64,000 nucleotides of DNA from JACSRF01 sp964504445 (GCA_964504445.1 CAZDEO010000024.1:1-64000), one strand, 5' to 3'; positions 25,101 to 34,500 are shown, counted from the stretch's first letter. Translations and numbers: made by a program. The notes: generated by a model not told the origin, from the letters alone.

Positions 25101-27140
25101 AACGTCACCGATGCCAATGATCCTCCCATGGCGGCTGATGATGGCTACAATGCCACGGAAGACGTGACCTTAACGGTGGCGGCTCCTGGGGTGTTGGCTA
25201 ACGATACAGACGTGGACGCCGCCGGTGATACGCTGACGGTCATTGCCGTAAATGGCAATAGTTCCGTGGTGGGGGCGCCCATCATTCTTGATTCCGGAGC
25301 CTCCCTGACCCTGAACGCCAATGGAAGCTTTAGCTACAACACCAACAACGCTTATGATTACCTGGCGGCTGGCGAATTGGGCAGCGACGCTTTCCTGTAT
25401 ACCGTGGGGGACGGCAATGGGGGCAGCGACGTAGGGGAGGTCACCCTTGTCATTGTGGGCACGGATGACCCGCCAACGGCCGTGGACGACACCGGCGCCA
25501 CGACCCAAGATGATGTGCTAACTGTGAGCGCCCCTGGCGTATTGGGCAATGACACCGATGTGGATACGCCCGCTGCCAGCCTGACGGTCACGGCCGTTAA
25601 CGGCAGTGCTGCTGCGGTGGGCAACCAGATCACCCTGCCTTCTGGCGCCTTGCTCACCCTCAACGCCAACGGCAGCTATATCTATGACCCCAATGGGCAG
25701 TTTGACGACCTGGCGGCTAGCGAAACGGCCGAAGACAACTTTACCTACACTGTCAGCGGCGCCGGTGGCGGCAGCGACATTGGCACGGTGACCATTACCA
25801 TTACCGGCCTCAATGACCCGCCGGTGGCTGTAGATGACACGGGCAGCACCAACGAGGATACGCCCCTGACGGTTAGCGCGCCGGGCGTGTTGGGAAATGA
25901 TACCGACCCTGATGGCACGGCTGGTTTGTTGGTTACGGCCGTCAACGGCAGCGCCGCCGCGGTGGGCAACCAGATCACCCTGCCATCCGGCGCCTTGCTC
26001 ACCCTCAACGCCAACGGCAGCTACACCTACAACCCCAATGACGCCTTCGAAACGCTGGCGGTAGGGCAGAATGACACGGACAGTTTTACCTATACCGTCA
26101 GCGACGACGTGGATTCTGACGTGGGCACGGTGACCATTACCATTACCGGCGTCAATGACCCACCGGTGGCGGTAGACGACACGGGCAGCACCGCTGAGGA
26201 CACCCCCGTAACCGTGGCTGCCCCCAGCCTGTTGGGCAATGATACCGACGTGGATGTGCCGGCAGATAGTTTGGCAGTAACGGCCGTCAACGGCAGCACC
26301 GCCAGCGTGGGCAACCAGATCACCCTGCCCTCCGGTGCCTTACTCACCCTCACCGCCAGCGGCGGCTACACCTATGACCCTAACGACGCCTTTGAAAGCC
26401 TGGGCGTTGGCGAAACAGACACCGATAGCTTCACCTATACCGTCAGCGACGGCAATGGCGGCAGCGATACGGGCGCGGTGACCATCACCATAAATGGCGT
26501 GAATGACGCGCCAGCCTTGGGCAACATCACGGCCTCAACCACCTACACCGAAGGGCAAAACCTGGTGCTTTTGGCCCCTGCCGGGACGGTGACTGACCCG
26601 GATCAGCCTGCTTCCTTTGGGGGCGGTGTTTTCACCGTGCAAATTATTGCTAACGGCACCATCAGCGACGAATTAGGCATTGACGTGGCCAGTATGCCCG
26701 GTAACTACACGGAAAACACCGGGCAAAACCAGATTCGCCGTGGCCCGCCGCCCACAACCCTCATTGCCACTTACAATGATAACCCTGGGGCCTGGCCTAC
26801 CGCGCTGATCATCACTTTTACGGCAAACGCTACCCTGACTGACGTGCAGGCAGTCTTGCGGGGAATGTATTTCAACAATGTCGTTAACAGTCTGGGAGGG
26901 CCTCCTAACCCCGCCACACTTTCCCGCACGGTGCGCTTCACGCTGACCGATGGGCAGGGTGGCATCAGTAACCAGCCTACAATGACAATAAACGTGGTGG
27001 CTGCCCAAAGTCTGGACGGCATGATTGTTGCACAAGGTTTTAACACATTGGAGCTGGCTGCACAACGCTGGCTGGACGACCCTGCGCCGCAGTTGGTCCA
27101 TACCTGGCAGCCTGTCAAAGGGCAAATTTTACCGACCTGA
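19146..27140 (+). CDS. Giant receptor-like Ser/Thr kinase with FHA domain and about 1900-residue Calx-beta/cadherin/VCBS exterior
   Basis: A 2664-residue protein. Residues 10-280 are an intact Hanks-type kinase (K41, HRDIKPDN with D139, DFG at 164-166). An FHA domain (TIGRHPDNDIVLDDHSVSAH) covers about 348-420; Ig-like domains follow up to a TM helix at about 733-755. Beyond it: an Ala-rich helix (760-830), a cadherin-like domain, seven Calx-beta domains (969-1772), two cadherin-like domains (1777-1992), four VCBS/cadherin_5-like repeats (1994-2456) and a final related domain. The kinase would be cytosolic and the repeats extracellular, Ca2+-binding and adhesive. It could sense contact or anchor the injector at the surface (inference). 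Confidence 0.9.
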   Translation: MNYLIGHQIEHYRVEAVLGDGGMGTVYRAYDLQHDRLVAVKVMSANLAQKPQFQRRFAQEAQATNNFNSPHIVKVYHFGTYQEMPYMVMEYVAGGSLTDYLKQLQWAGRRMPLDEMIALAAQVAEGLSYAHQRGVVHRDIKPDNILLRLKEDTAVGPKQAVITDFGLAVLLKEGQEVSTNPVMGSLPYMSPEQCANLPLDGRSDIYSLGVMLYQLTTGQMPFRIEAPVDIVKHLQDTPLPPRLINPQLPQVVEDVVLKALAKKPGDRFQTGAELAHKLRTLDLQATEMETAVSAANVVTQWIEERWVAGVDVRNRIDVNRTWTSEGDYRLFITHQWEESRVESLSGARITIGRHPDNDIVLDDHSVSAHHARLERTPQGWQVVDLGSTNGTSLENQELEYEEPQEWASYQTLRIGPFALQWQAFTGRPSSRPGAHSAGGAPPPLIVRTGANGRGQARISPVEARGPLAAAPGSVMTLEAISAATRQPIDWDDPDLIAAQVGETLELTLTPATVEVMPGQEVQVQVMVMNLGTTVEDISLRVLELGQSPTWIILHNGLMKLLPGESQTVLMQVTPPQDSTVLAGAHTIEVQASTSRGGIESVTGQVLIAPWEEFSLDLHPRNLQEKINCRLTITDLGNFTNVYEIEGLDDSEALNFHFDPPQNGTLVADAPNQQHIRLQPGSTSLQTFTIQPKKRPWFRAPTRPFPFKIRVRTQTTDWQTLDGQVSVSPRLSLRFLLLVLFLLLLMVLLGFWAVNRVQTEARNNASATATAVRATLSVFEGAANDAQATADALRAAGDEAGAAAAQATADALRATLVAQNEQLDEVSAQLQITPTPVPAPVDITLDSLSVPENADIGTTVGTFSVSLAEGPASLRDPAGPAVTQADEKLRYLARSALQAGPRITLSLVSGSGDADNASFFIEGTALKTAERFDFETQSSYSLRVRADNGAGSVFEKSFTIVVADLNDTPALSIADVTVDEDVGTAVLAINMTNNSNSTVSVDVTTADGTARQGDDYTTFEGIVSWQPGETGRKTVEISILDDDVYELDETFTVRLANPVIGLINNGTATVSIVDDDDLPELSIADLTIGEDDGQATLIVTMSGLSSQEVSVSYATADGTARANADYTAASGTLTWRAGETGPKSVAVAILDDEVYENNETFVVNLSSAVNAALADGSATVTIEEDDPLPVVTIVQTLVVDEPEEADGNVFLTATMDRASSVNVTVNYATSDDTAVKGRDYLETTGTLTWQPGETGIKSLPVVVKADRIFEPNEVFLVTLSNPTNATLNNATARVTISNSDDLPTVQVLDNVTVTEGQGVRARIQVRLNGGSSTPVSVSYVTENDTATADQDYRPAASNATLSWNAEEADTVKEILIDLIDDRIDELDGGETFFVILNGVSSNNAALSTQNRAVVTILDNDQPPQLQLRTERVEEGGGQQQIQVRLFGGSYQDVEVSVGVSNDTAVSGQDFTFTAVPPLVFPANEVDRILSFPIQIIDDPIFEPGDDETFNVALTPDPDTGVTALNGSVGIVDNDTAPVLRIMNSSLSVAEGTGSTATTLTITVRLEGGINRAVTAVVNTEDITALANADYIPISGLNLSFPASAINTQRSFAVQIIADGIDEADEERFRVRITTPQDPDVGDTNGVVIIQDDDVAGMSVTPTTLNVAEDNPVGATYSVRLTSVPTDTVTITIDPDDQLQVAGPSQPIAPPGQPVLLIIPANSSATTPRTITVVPVDDSLVEGPHTAQIDHTSSSADPQYQGRAQVVTVAIEDDDLPPVILSGQNRDISEIASANTPIGSVISATVRSTSGTLQDWTIVSVTPVTATTYFAIDGSGQVRLTAVGAGNLDREGPVISYTLALTVSDGFSVSDPPENVVVNVLDANDEPPVIPAQSRDVPEDNGPIPFDTPLTAVDPDITPTTFQNWTIVSVNPPGAVGYFAIDPDSGQLSLTASGASAIDFETPPNLYTLNVTVSDGVQTSAPQAIAVNVTDANDPPMAADDGYNATEDVTLTVAAPGVLANDTDVDAAGDTLTVIAVNGNSSVVGAPIILDSGASLTLNANGSFSYNTNNAYDYLAAGELGSDAFLYTVGDGNGGSDVGEVTLVIVGTDDPPTAVDDTGATTQDDVLTVSAPGVLGNDTDVDTPAASLTVTAVNGSAAAVGNQITLPSGALLTLNANGSYIYDPNGQFDDLAASETAEDNFTYTVSGAGGGSDIGTVTITITGLNDPPVAVDDTGSTNEDTPLTVSAPGVLGNDTDPDGTAGLLVTAVNGSAAAVGNQITLPSGALLTLNANGSYTYNPNDAFETLAVGQNDTDSFTYTVSDDVDSDVGTVTITITGVNDPPVAVDDTGSTAEDTPVTVAAPSLLGNDTDVDVPADSLAVTAVNGSTASVGNQITLPSGALLTLTASGGYTYDPNDAFESLGVGETDTDSFTYTVSDGNGGSDTGAVTITINGVNDAPALGNITASTTYTEGQNLVLLAPAGTVTDPDQPASFGGGVFTVQIIANGTISDELGIDVASMPGNYTENTGQNQIRRGPPPTTLIATYNDNPGAWPTALIITFTANATLTDVQAVLRGMYFNNVVNSLGGPPNPATLSRTVRFTLTDGQGGISNQPTMTINVVAAQSLDGMIVAQGFNTLELAAQRWLDDPAPQLVHTWQPVKGQILPT
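25491..26510 (+). repeat. 345-bp tandem repeats in the giant kinase gene
   Basis: Three near-identical units with an exact 345-bp (115-residue) period: the phrase TAVNGS with GNQITLPSGALLTLNANGSY begins near 25590, 25935 and 26280. A more diverged unit precedes them from 25125. Each unit encodes a VCBS/cadherin_5-like domain (PxAVDDTG...GVLGNDTD). The high DNA identity suggests recent expansion or ongoing homogenisation. Confidence 0.85.
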
Positions 27141-27151
27141 TTGAGACCAGC

Positions 27152-29302
27152 ATGGCCAAAGGTTTGAATATGCGGAGACAAACAACATTGCTAAGCTTCA
27201 TGGTCATGGTGCTGCTGGCGCTGCTGCCCGCCTGGGCGCTGGCCCAGTCTACTGCAGAGTTGGCTGTCAATGGTGTTCAGGTGCAAGAGGGTAGCAGTTC
27301 TGTGACCCTGGACGTGTATCTGACGCTGGATGAGGCCACGGCTGGGGCCGTGCCACAAACGGCCGAATTCCTGCTTGACGATGGCGGTGTGTTTCTGGGC
27401 GAGATTTCCAGGCCCGCTTTCTATGTGGCCCTGGTGCTGGATGCCAGCGGCAGTATGCGCGACGTTTTGCCTGCTATGCAAGAAGCTGCGCTGACCCTAA
27501 TTGCGCAGGCGCCGCCGGAGACCCATTTTGCCGTGGTGCGTTTTGATGAACAGATTAGCCTGCGGCAGCCCTTTACTACGGACCATGACGAGGCGGCCAC
27601 GGCCGTTACCGATATCGAACCAGGCGAAAGCGGTACCTGCTTGTACGATGCCACCTATACGGCCGTGCAAGCCCTGGAGCAAATCGCTGGCGAAACGCCC
27701 CGCCGCGCCCTGGTTTTGTTTACCGATGGGCGAGACGAGCGCCGCTTGGGGGAAAGCGGTGCGTGCAGCCGCTACACCTTTGACCAGGTACTCAATTACG
27801 CCAGCGCCCGCGAGATTCCTATACCCATTTATGCGGCCGGTTTGTCAGCCAGCCCAGGACGCATTAATAGGACGGCCCTGACGCAGATGGCCGACGTTAC
27901 CGGCGGGCAGGCGGCCGGCGCCACTGAGTTACCCCAGCTGATGCAAGACGTATTGGAAAGCATCAACCGGCAGTGGGCGGTGCGGCTGCGGCTGCAACCA
28001 GACCAGGGCGTCCAGCGCGGGGCGCTGCTCCTTACGCTGAGTGACCAGAGTTTGCTGGCTCCAGCGCCTATTACCTTTACCACTAGCCGCTCCTTTGCCG
28101 TGGTGCTGCCCCCTCCGCCGCCCCTGGTATTGAGTATTGATAATGTCATTTACGACACTGGTGCCAATGCCTTTCGCTTTGACGTAGCCGTGTCTGCGCC
28201 GCAGCAGGTAGGCAGTCTGCGCGTAGACGTGCTGGATGCTGACAATTTGCAGGCCCAACGGCTGGTGCCGCCCGGCCCTGTTTTGCCACTACAAACGCTG
28301 CGCCTGGATGCTTCTCCGCTGGTGGCGCGGGGGGAATATCGCTTGCAGGTCACGCCCCTATCTCCCGCCGGGCGGGTGTTGGTGGCGGAGGACGGCCGTT
28401 CCCTGACCGCGTCGTACACCTTCACCTACAACCCACCCCGCCCCTTGCGTTTGACTATTGATGGCGTGCAGCAGTTGGATGAAGCGGCCGTGTTCAACTT
28501 TCGCACCTGGCGCATGGAAGATGATGCCGCGGCCCTACAGCTCAATTTGCACGTGGAGGATGACAATTCAGTAGCTCGCTACGAAGGCGTGCTCATCAAT
28601 TTGCAAAGCAACCAGCAGTGGGGGGCGGCCTTTGACGTGCCGGTGCAGGTTGATGCCGCCAGCGGTGACGCCACAGCCCAAGTGCCGTTAGCCCTGGAAC
28701 CTGGCACTTATACGCTGGTTCTCAACGCCATGGATGCTGAAGGGCAGCGTTTGGCTGCCACACGCTACACGTTTAATGCGCGCAACCCGGATGCAGCCCT
28801 GGCGCGGGCAGTTAAAGCGCTGCAAGCCAATGCGCTGCTGTGGCTTGTGGGGCTAATTTTGCTCCCGTTGCTGGTTTTTTTGGCCTGGCGGGTGGGCGTG
28901 GCTATGGGGCGGCGCAGCCGCCCGGAAAAGGAAGAGGCGCCGCCATTACGGCGGCGCGTGGGCGCGCCGCCGGCGCAGGTGGAAATATTGGAAACGCCAG
29001 ATGTGGCCTTTGGCAATGGCCACGGAAGCATTCGCGTGACGGAGTTTCCTTACACCATTGGCCGTGAAGGGTGTGACTTGACCATTGCCGGCGACCGGCA
29101 CATTTCTCGCCGTCACGCGCAAATCAGCTTTGAAGATGGCCTCTTCTACATTGTGGATTTTGGCAGCAGCAATGGCACCTTTGTCAATGAGGCGCGGCTG
29201 GCGGCCAATGCGCCTACGCCCCTCAGCGGCGACATTGGCGCAAAGATTCGCGTGGGCAAGACGACGGTGTTGTCATTTAAGGAAGAAAACAAGGAATCAT
29301 GA
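27152..29302 (+). CDS. Exported VWA-domain membrane protein with C-terminal cytosolic FHA domain
   Basis: A 716-residue protein. A signal peptide (RRQTTLLSFMVMVLLALLPA, ending AWALAQS) leads into a von Willebrand A domain with an intact MIDAS: DASGS at residues 97-101, a Thr in SGTCLYDA and Asp in LFTDGRDE. Beta-sandwich-like domains follow, then a TM helix (LLWLVGLILLPLLVFLAWRV, about 555-580) and an FHA domain at about 633-700 (TIGREGCDLTIAG, ISRRHAQISFEDG, DFGSSNGTFVNE). It combines an outside ligand-binding domain with an inside phosphothreonine reader. It starts 12 bp after the giant kinase; ATG 27170 (AAAGG upstream) is an equally good start. Confidence 0.88.
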   Translation: MAKGLNMRRQTTLLSFMVMVLLALLPAWALAQSTAELAVNGVQVQEGSSSVTLDVYLTLDEATAGAVPQTAEFLLDDGGVFLGEISRPAFYVALVLDASGSMRDVLPAMQEAALTLIAQAPPETHFAVVRFDEQISLRQPFTTDHDEAATAVTDIEPGESGTCLYDATYTAVQALEQIAGETPRRALVLFTDGRDERRLGESGACSRYTFDQVLNYASAREIPIPIYAAGLSASPGRINRTALTQMADVTGGQAAGATELPQLMQDVLESINRQWAVRLRLQPDQGVQRGALLLTLSDQSLLAPAPITFTTSRSFAVVLPPPPPLVLSIDNVIYDTGANAFRFDVAVSAPQQVGSLRVDVLDADNLQAQRLVPPGPVLPLQTLRLDASPLVARGEYRLQVTPLSPAGRVLVAEDGRSLTASYTFTYNPPRPLRLTIDGVQQLDEAAVFNFRTWRMEDDAAALQLNLHVEDDNSVARYEGVLINLQSNQQWGAAFDVPVQVDAASGDATAQVPLALEPGTYTLVLNAMDAEGQRLAATRYTFNARNPDAALARAVKALQANALLWLVGLILLPLLVFLAWRVGVAMGRRSRPEKEEAPPLRRRVGAPPAQVEILETPDVAFGNGHGSIRVTEFPYTIGREGCDLTIAGDRHISRRHAQISFEDGLFYIVDFGSSNGTFVNEARLAANAPTPLSGDIGAKIRVGKTTVLSFKEENKES

Positions 29303-29365
29303 ACAATTACCAATTAGCAAAATTTTGCTAATTGCCAATTGCTCATTCCTCATTGCTATTTGCTT
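29303..29365. repeat. A+T-rich heptad-repeat hairpin element upstream of the AAA+ gene
   Basis: The whole intergenic space is built of 7-bp units (AATTACC, AATTAGC, then after the dyad AATTGCC, AATTGCT, CATTCCT, CATTGCT, ATTTGCT). Positions 29304-29341 form a 38-bp near-perfect palindrome centred on AGCAAAATTTTGCT. The element directly abuts the stop codon of the VWA gene and the start of the ATPase gene, replacing a normal ribosome-binding site. Confidence 0.7.
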
Positions 29366-31501
29366 ATGATGCCTGATTTAAGCTTTCAACATTTACAGCT
29401 TGAGTTTATGCGCCTGGACGTTTTGTTGCACCGGCAAGTGCAGCGGCAGGAGCGGGTTGCCTCGGCGGAGGATGAGGGCAGTGGGGTCTTTAGTCTGTAT
29501 CATTTGTCCCAGGCCCAGGTGTATGCACTGCTGCAACGGCCGTTTGGCGCGGGCAATTATGCTTTTGAGGAAGCGACAGAGAACCATTATGTCAATTCTC
29601 TGCGGCAGGTGGAGCAAGATATTTCCAGGCTGGTGCAGCATGCCGACGAAGCAGGGGAACCATTGCGCCTGGTGACCTTGGCCACGCTGTTGGGGCTCGA
29701 TCGCTTTGCTTTGGATGCTTTTTTGCTGTGCCTGGCGCCTATGCTGGACTCGCGGTATGCGAAGATTTTTGGTTTTTTGCATGACGACCTGACGCGGAAA
29801 CGGCCGTCGCCCCAGTTAATTTTGGATGTTTTGGGAGAACCAGGACCGGAACGATTGACGCTGTTGGCTCATTTTGCCGACGATGCGCCCTTGCTGCGCC
29901 ATCATTTGCTGGAAAAGTTGCCTGAACCAGGAGGGGAACGGCCGTTTCTGGTCAACCAACTGCTGGCCCCCGACGAGGCGCTGGTTTCCTGGCTGCTGTT
30001 GGGGCAGTACCGGCCCCACGTGCTGCTTAGGGAGCACGTGACCTTCCAATCTGCGCCAGAAGCGGACCCGGCCTTGCTGCCGCCGGGCATCGCTGCCCTG
30101 CTGTCAGAGGGGACCGCGCCGGAGCATCTTTGGGTGTTTTACGGCCAGGACAAGGTGGCTCAACAAACGGCGGCGGCCCTGCTGGCCCAGCGGCAAGGGG
30201 GGCCGCTGCTGACGCTGAATCTGGAAACGGCCTTGCAGGCTGGCTTGCCGGCGGAAGACGCCTTGCGTCTGCTGCTGCGCGACGCGCTGCTCACCGGCGC
30301 GCTGCCGCTGATCACCGGGTGGGACAATAGCCTGGCGGAAGACGCGCCGCCGCCTGCTTTGTTGGCATTGTTGTTGGATTTCCCTGGGCTGCTTATTGTG
30401 GCCGGGGAAATGGTGTGGCGGCCCCGGGACGTGGTGCGCCAGCGGCTGCTGCGCTGGCTGGCTTTCCCCGTGCCGGAAACGGCCCAGCGGGAACGGCTGG
30501 TCACCCATTTTTTGGCGGGGGAAACGGCCGTATCCCCCGCTGACCTGACCGCCCTGGCCGGACAGTTTGTGCTGACCACCGGCCAACTGCGCGACGTGGT
30601 GAACAGCGCGCGGGACATGGCCCAGCAGCACGGCCGTGTCGTGACCAGCCCAGACCTTTTCGCGGCGGCGCGCGCCCATTCTAACCCGCGCCTGGAAACC
30701 CTGGCCCGCAAAATCACCCCGCGCTATACCTGGCCTGACCTGGTTTTGCCGGAAGACCAGATCCAACTATTGCACGAAATGGTGGACACCGTGCGCAGCC
30801 GCCCCCTGGTGCTGGAAGAGTGGGGCGTAGGCAAAAAGCTCACAGCCAGCGCCGGGGTCACCGCCCTGTTTTATGGCCCGCCGGGCACCGGCAAAACCAT
30901 GGCTGCCGAGATTTTGGCCGGCGAATTGGGGCTAGATCTGTACAAAATTGACCTTTCCAGCATGGTGAGCAAGTACATCGGCGAAACGGAGAAGAACCTG
31001 GAGCGCATCTTTACAGAGGCGGAAAGCAGCAATGCCATTCTCTTTTTTGACGAGGCCGACGCCATTTTTGGCAAGCGTTCGGAGGTGAAGGATGCCCACG
31101 ACCGCTACGCCAACATTGAGATTAGCTATTTGCTGCAGCGCATGGAGGCGTATGATGGTGTGACCATTTTGGCGACTAACCTGCGCGCAAATTTGGATGA
31201 GGCCTTTATGCGCCGCTTGCAGTTTGGCATTGATTTCCCCTTTCCCAAGGAATCGGACAGGCTGCGCATTTGGCGGGCGCTGTTTCCGCCGGACGTGCCG
31301 CGGGAGGCTGACCTGGACCTGGCGCTGCTGGCGGAGCGTTTTGAGATTGCGGGGGGAAATATTCGCAACATTATTGTGACGGCGACGTACCTGGCGGCCA
31401 GCAATGGGCAGGTGGTGGGTATGGCGCATTTGCTACACGGCACGCGGCGGGAATTGCAGAAAATGGGGCGCCTGGTGAATGAGCGAGACCTGGAACTGTA
31501 G
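29366..31501 (+). CDS. eCIS AAA+ ATPase (Pvc15-like)
   Basis: A 711-residue protein. The N-terminal 430 residues are a helical, cluster-specific domain; residues about 470-711 are an AAA+ module with Walker A GPPGTGKT (504-511, K510), Walker B ILFFDEAD (D562-E563), sensor-1 ATN and an arginine-finger region FMRRLQFGIDF. Pvc15/Afp15 ATPases are required for particle assembly or cargo loading. The upstream frame is open to 29339, but that part is encoded by the heptad repeat; ATG 29366 or 29369 begins MPDLSFQHLQLEFMRLDV. No Shine-Dalgarno sequence is visible because of the repeat. Confidence 0.9.
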   Translation: MMPDLSFQHLQLEFMRLDVLLHRQVQRQERVASAEDEGSGVFSLYHLSQAQVYALLQRPFGAGNYAFEEATENHYVNSLRQVEQDISRLVQHADEAGEPLRLVTLATLLGLDRFALDAFLLCLAPMLDSRYAKIFGFLHDDLTRKRPSPQLILDVLGEPGPERLTLLAHFADDAPLLRHHLLEKLPEPGGERPFLVNQLLAPDEALVSWLLLGQYRPHVLLREHVTFQSAPEADPALLPPGIAALLSEGTAPEHLWVFYGQDKVAQQTAAALLAQRQGGPLLTLNLETALQAGLPAEDALRLLLRDALLTGALPLITGWDNSLAEDAPPPALLALLLDFPGLLIVAGEMVWRPRDVVRQRLLRWLAFPVPETAQRERLVTHFLAGETAVSPADLTALAGQFVLTTGQLRDVVNSARDMAQQHGRVVTSPDLFAAARAHSNPRLETLARKITPRYTWPDLVLPEDQIQLLHEMVDTVRSRPLVLEEWGVGKKLTASAGVTALFYGPPGTGKTMAAEILAGELGLDLYKIDLSSMVSKYIGETEKNLERIFTEAESSNAILFFDEADAIFGKRSEVKDAHDRYANIEISYLLQRMEAYDGVTILATNLRANLDEAFMRRLQFGIDFPFPKESDRLRIWRALFPPDVPREADLDLALLAERFEIAGGNIRNIIVTATYLAASNGQVVGMAHLLHGTRRELQKMGRLVNERDLEL

Positions 31502-31512
31502 GAGATGGTGGT

Positions 31513-34500
31513 ATGAGTATGCAAAAATCGGCCAAGCCTGACCAAGATTCAAAACAGAAACGCGCCAAACAGCAAGAAATTGAAGAGGTGGGGCTGGAAA
31601 CGGCCGTTGCCCCTTTGTTCCCCATGCAGCCCGGCTATGCGGATCCCCGCCTGACGCCAACCCAGGCGCGCGCTTTGCAAAGAAGGATTGGTAACAAAAC
31701 CCTGGGGCGTTTGCTTATTCAGCGCCAGATGACCCTTGGCCCCGTGGGGGACAAATATGAGCAAGAAGCGGACGCCGTTGCCAGGCAGGTTGTGGCTAAC
31801 CTTGCTGCCCCCGTGGCCACGCAGCGACAGGAAGAAGAGGAGGAGCTGCAAATGATGCCGCTGGTGCAGCGGCAGGAAGAGGAGGAAGAGGAACTGCAAA
31901 TGAAGCCTCTGCCAGCTATTTCTACCCTGCAGCGACAGGAGGAAGAGGAAGAGCTGCAGATGAAACCCCTGGTGCAGCGGCACGAGGAGGAAATGGCGTT
32001 GCAGATGAAGCCCTTCGTGCAACGGCATGATGAGGAAGAGGTGCAGATGAAGTCTGGTGAAAATGGCTCCGGGCCGGGTGTTGTGGGGGCTGCCGGGGGC
32101 GAAGTTGGGGCGGATCTGGAAAGTGCCATCGAAAACGGCCGTCACCAGGGGCAGCCCCTTCCTGATCCTGTCCGCGAACCCATGGAGCAGGCCTTCAACG
32201 CTGATTTTGGCCGGGTGAGGATTCATGCTGATGGCCATGCTGATGCCTTGAACCGGGCGATTAGCGCCCGCGCTTTTACCAGCGGCCAAGACGTGTTCTT
32301 TCGCCACGGGGCGTATAGCCCTGGCAGTCGAGAGGGTCAGGAATTGCTGGCCCATGAGTTGACCCATACTATCCAGCAAGGGGCTGCCTCTCAACGTGGG
32401 GCGCCGGTACAGGCGAAAGGGGTCAGGGGGCTAACGGCCGTTAAAAAGGAAAACCTGGCGCGCCAGCTGCAGCGCCGCGAAACGGCAAGCAGCCTGGCCA
32501 AAATTATCAACGTGGGCGTTAACGTCAGCGATGCCCGCGGTAACCTGGGCCAGCTTGGTCACGCCATGGATGTTTGGGTAGAAATTGACGCGGGCCAACA
32601 GCCTGTGACCCCGCCAGGGGCCAAACCCAACACCGTTTATGGCCTGGAATTTGAGTATTGGGAATACGTCAATGTGCCTAACGACAACAAAGGGGCGATT
32701 GGTGAAAAACCGTGGAACGATATTCATGGCATCAAACCAGACGCTTCGACCTTTGACGTGCCGGCCCCCGGTTGTGATCTTACGTGGAAACAGGCTGTGC
32801 AGCAGGCGGCGGCTGGAACCCTGACGGGCAAGAAGAAGATTGGCTTTCGGGATATACCCGGCCTATTTGAGAAGGGTGGTCGTAATACCGAACGAACCCT
32901 CAAATTCCGCATTGTCTTTTTTGATGGCGACCAGCGTAAAGAGATTTATGCTACCCAACTTTTGCGCATGGCCAACGGCAAATTGGCCTACAGCGCCTAT
33001 CGGGACAGCCTGGGTAACACCACCGAAGCCCATGGCTTTGGCGGTGACAATTACGAAGCCGGTTCCCAAACCGAAACCACTGCCCTGGCCCAGGAACCTA
33101 ACCGCCTGCAGGACACGGATTTGCCCACCATGGGCAAAATCATGGCGACGATTCCCCAGGAAGCCCAGGTAGCCGTGCAAACCTTTGTGAGAGACTTGTT
33201 TACCAATCAGGCACGGCCCTTCATTGATCTGGAAATGGCTGAATTTGCCAGCAAAGTAACGCCAGACAAGCAAGAGCGCCAAGCGCCCTCAGACTGGCAA
33301 AATATTTTTGCCAAAGAATTTATGACCGACAAGCCGGGCGTCGCTGCGGGCCAATACCTCATTCCCACCATTCCCAACACGCAGCGCAAGCAAATGGTGC
33401 TGCCCTCTGGTGGGTTGCTGATCGCCATTGTGACTGGCAACAACATTCTGCGCATGTATTACACAGACAATGCCAGCACCAACGTGAGCATGAACTTTAT
33501 CCCGCAGTTGGCGGCCAAAAATTGGACGATTAATGTGCGCGCCTTTACCGAGATTCCCACAGAGTTGTACCAGAACAGCCTGGCAATTTTCCGCGCCAAT
33601 ACAACTGTGGGCACGTTGAAAGATGCCACCATGAACAGCCCTGAAAAAGCGCACCTGCGCAAGTTTGTGAAGCAAGGTGACCGGCACATTGTGCGCGTGA
33701 ATGATCAAACCGGCCCGCGAATTCCGCAGAATGCGCAAATACAGGTCTACGATCCGGAAATTCGGGATATCACAGGGGATTGGCTGAAAGCGCAGTACAG
33801 GAATGCCACAGGCTTTATTCGCGCCCAGAAGGTGGCGGGAACGAAAGACAGTAATGCCTGGAAAGACCAGCAAGAGGGGCGTTTACTGGAAGTCCAACCG
33901 TATCAGGCGATGGAATTTAATGATGCGGAGCAGTTGAAGCAGTTGGCGCAGACCCATACTGGCAATAACCTGGCTTTGCTGAACGGAGTTTTGGGCTATA
34001 TGCGCCGCTTCGCCGGTCGTGTCGGGACTATCGAAAGCGTTTACAATGAAGAAGTGCCCAAACTGGGTCTCAATGTTCCAAGGACGGTTGGGGCGCTGGC
34101 CCATGGTTATTTTGTCTCGGTTTTTGAAGCCCAGGGGAATGGTACGGCCGTGTACCAAAACCTGCGCCAGCAATTCCCTGAATTCCAATACCTGGTGAAG
34201 CCCGCTTACCGCACCGTCTTTGGCGAGGCCCAGTTGCAGCAAATGCTGCGCCAGATACGCACCGATGAATTTACGCAGGAAGTGCCCAATCCGAACAGTG
34301 CCGAAAACCAATTAGATAAGGCGTTGTTCCAGTTAGGGGGTCCCTATACCCTGACGAATTTTGTGCCAGCGACCGGAATTGGTAAGTTTGATGCTGAGTA
34401 CGACCCGCTGACAGGGCAGTTTAAGATTATTACGAAAGTCAACTTTGAGTTCGTGGACTATACCGGCAATCTGGAATTAGCGGAAGTCAGAGAAAAGCCA

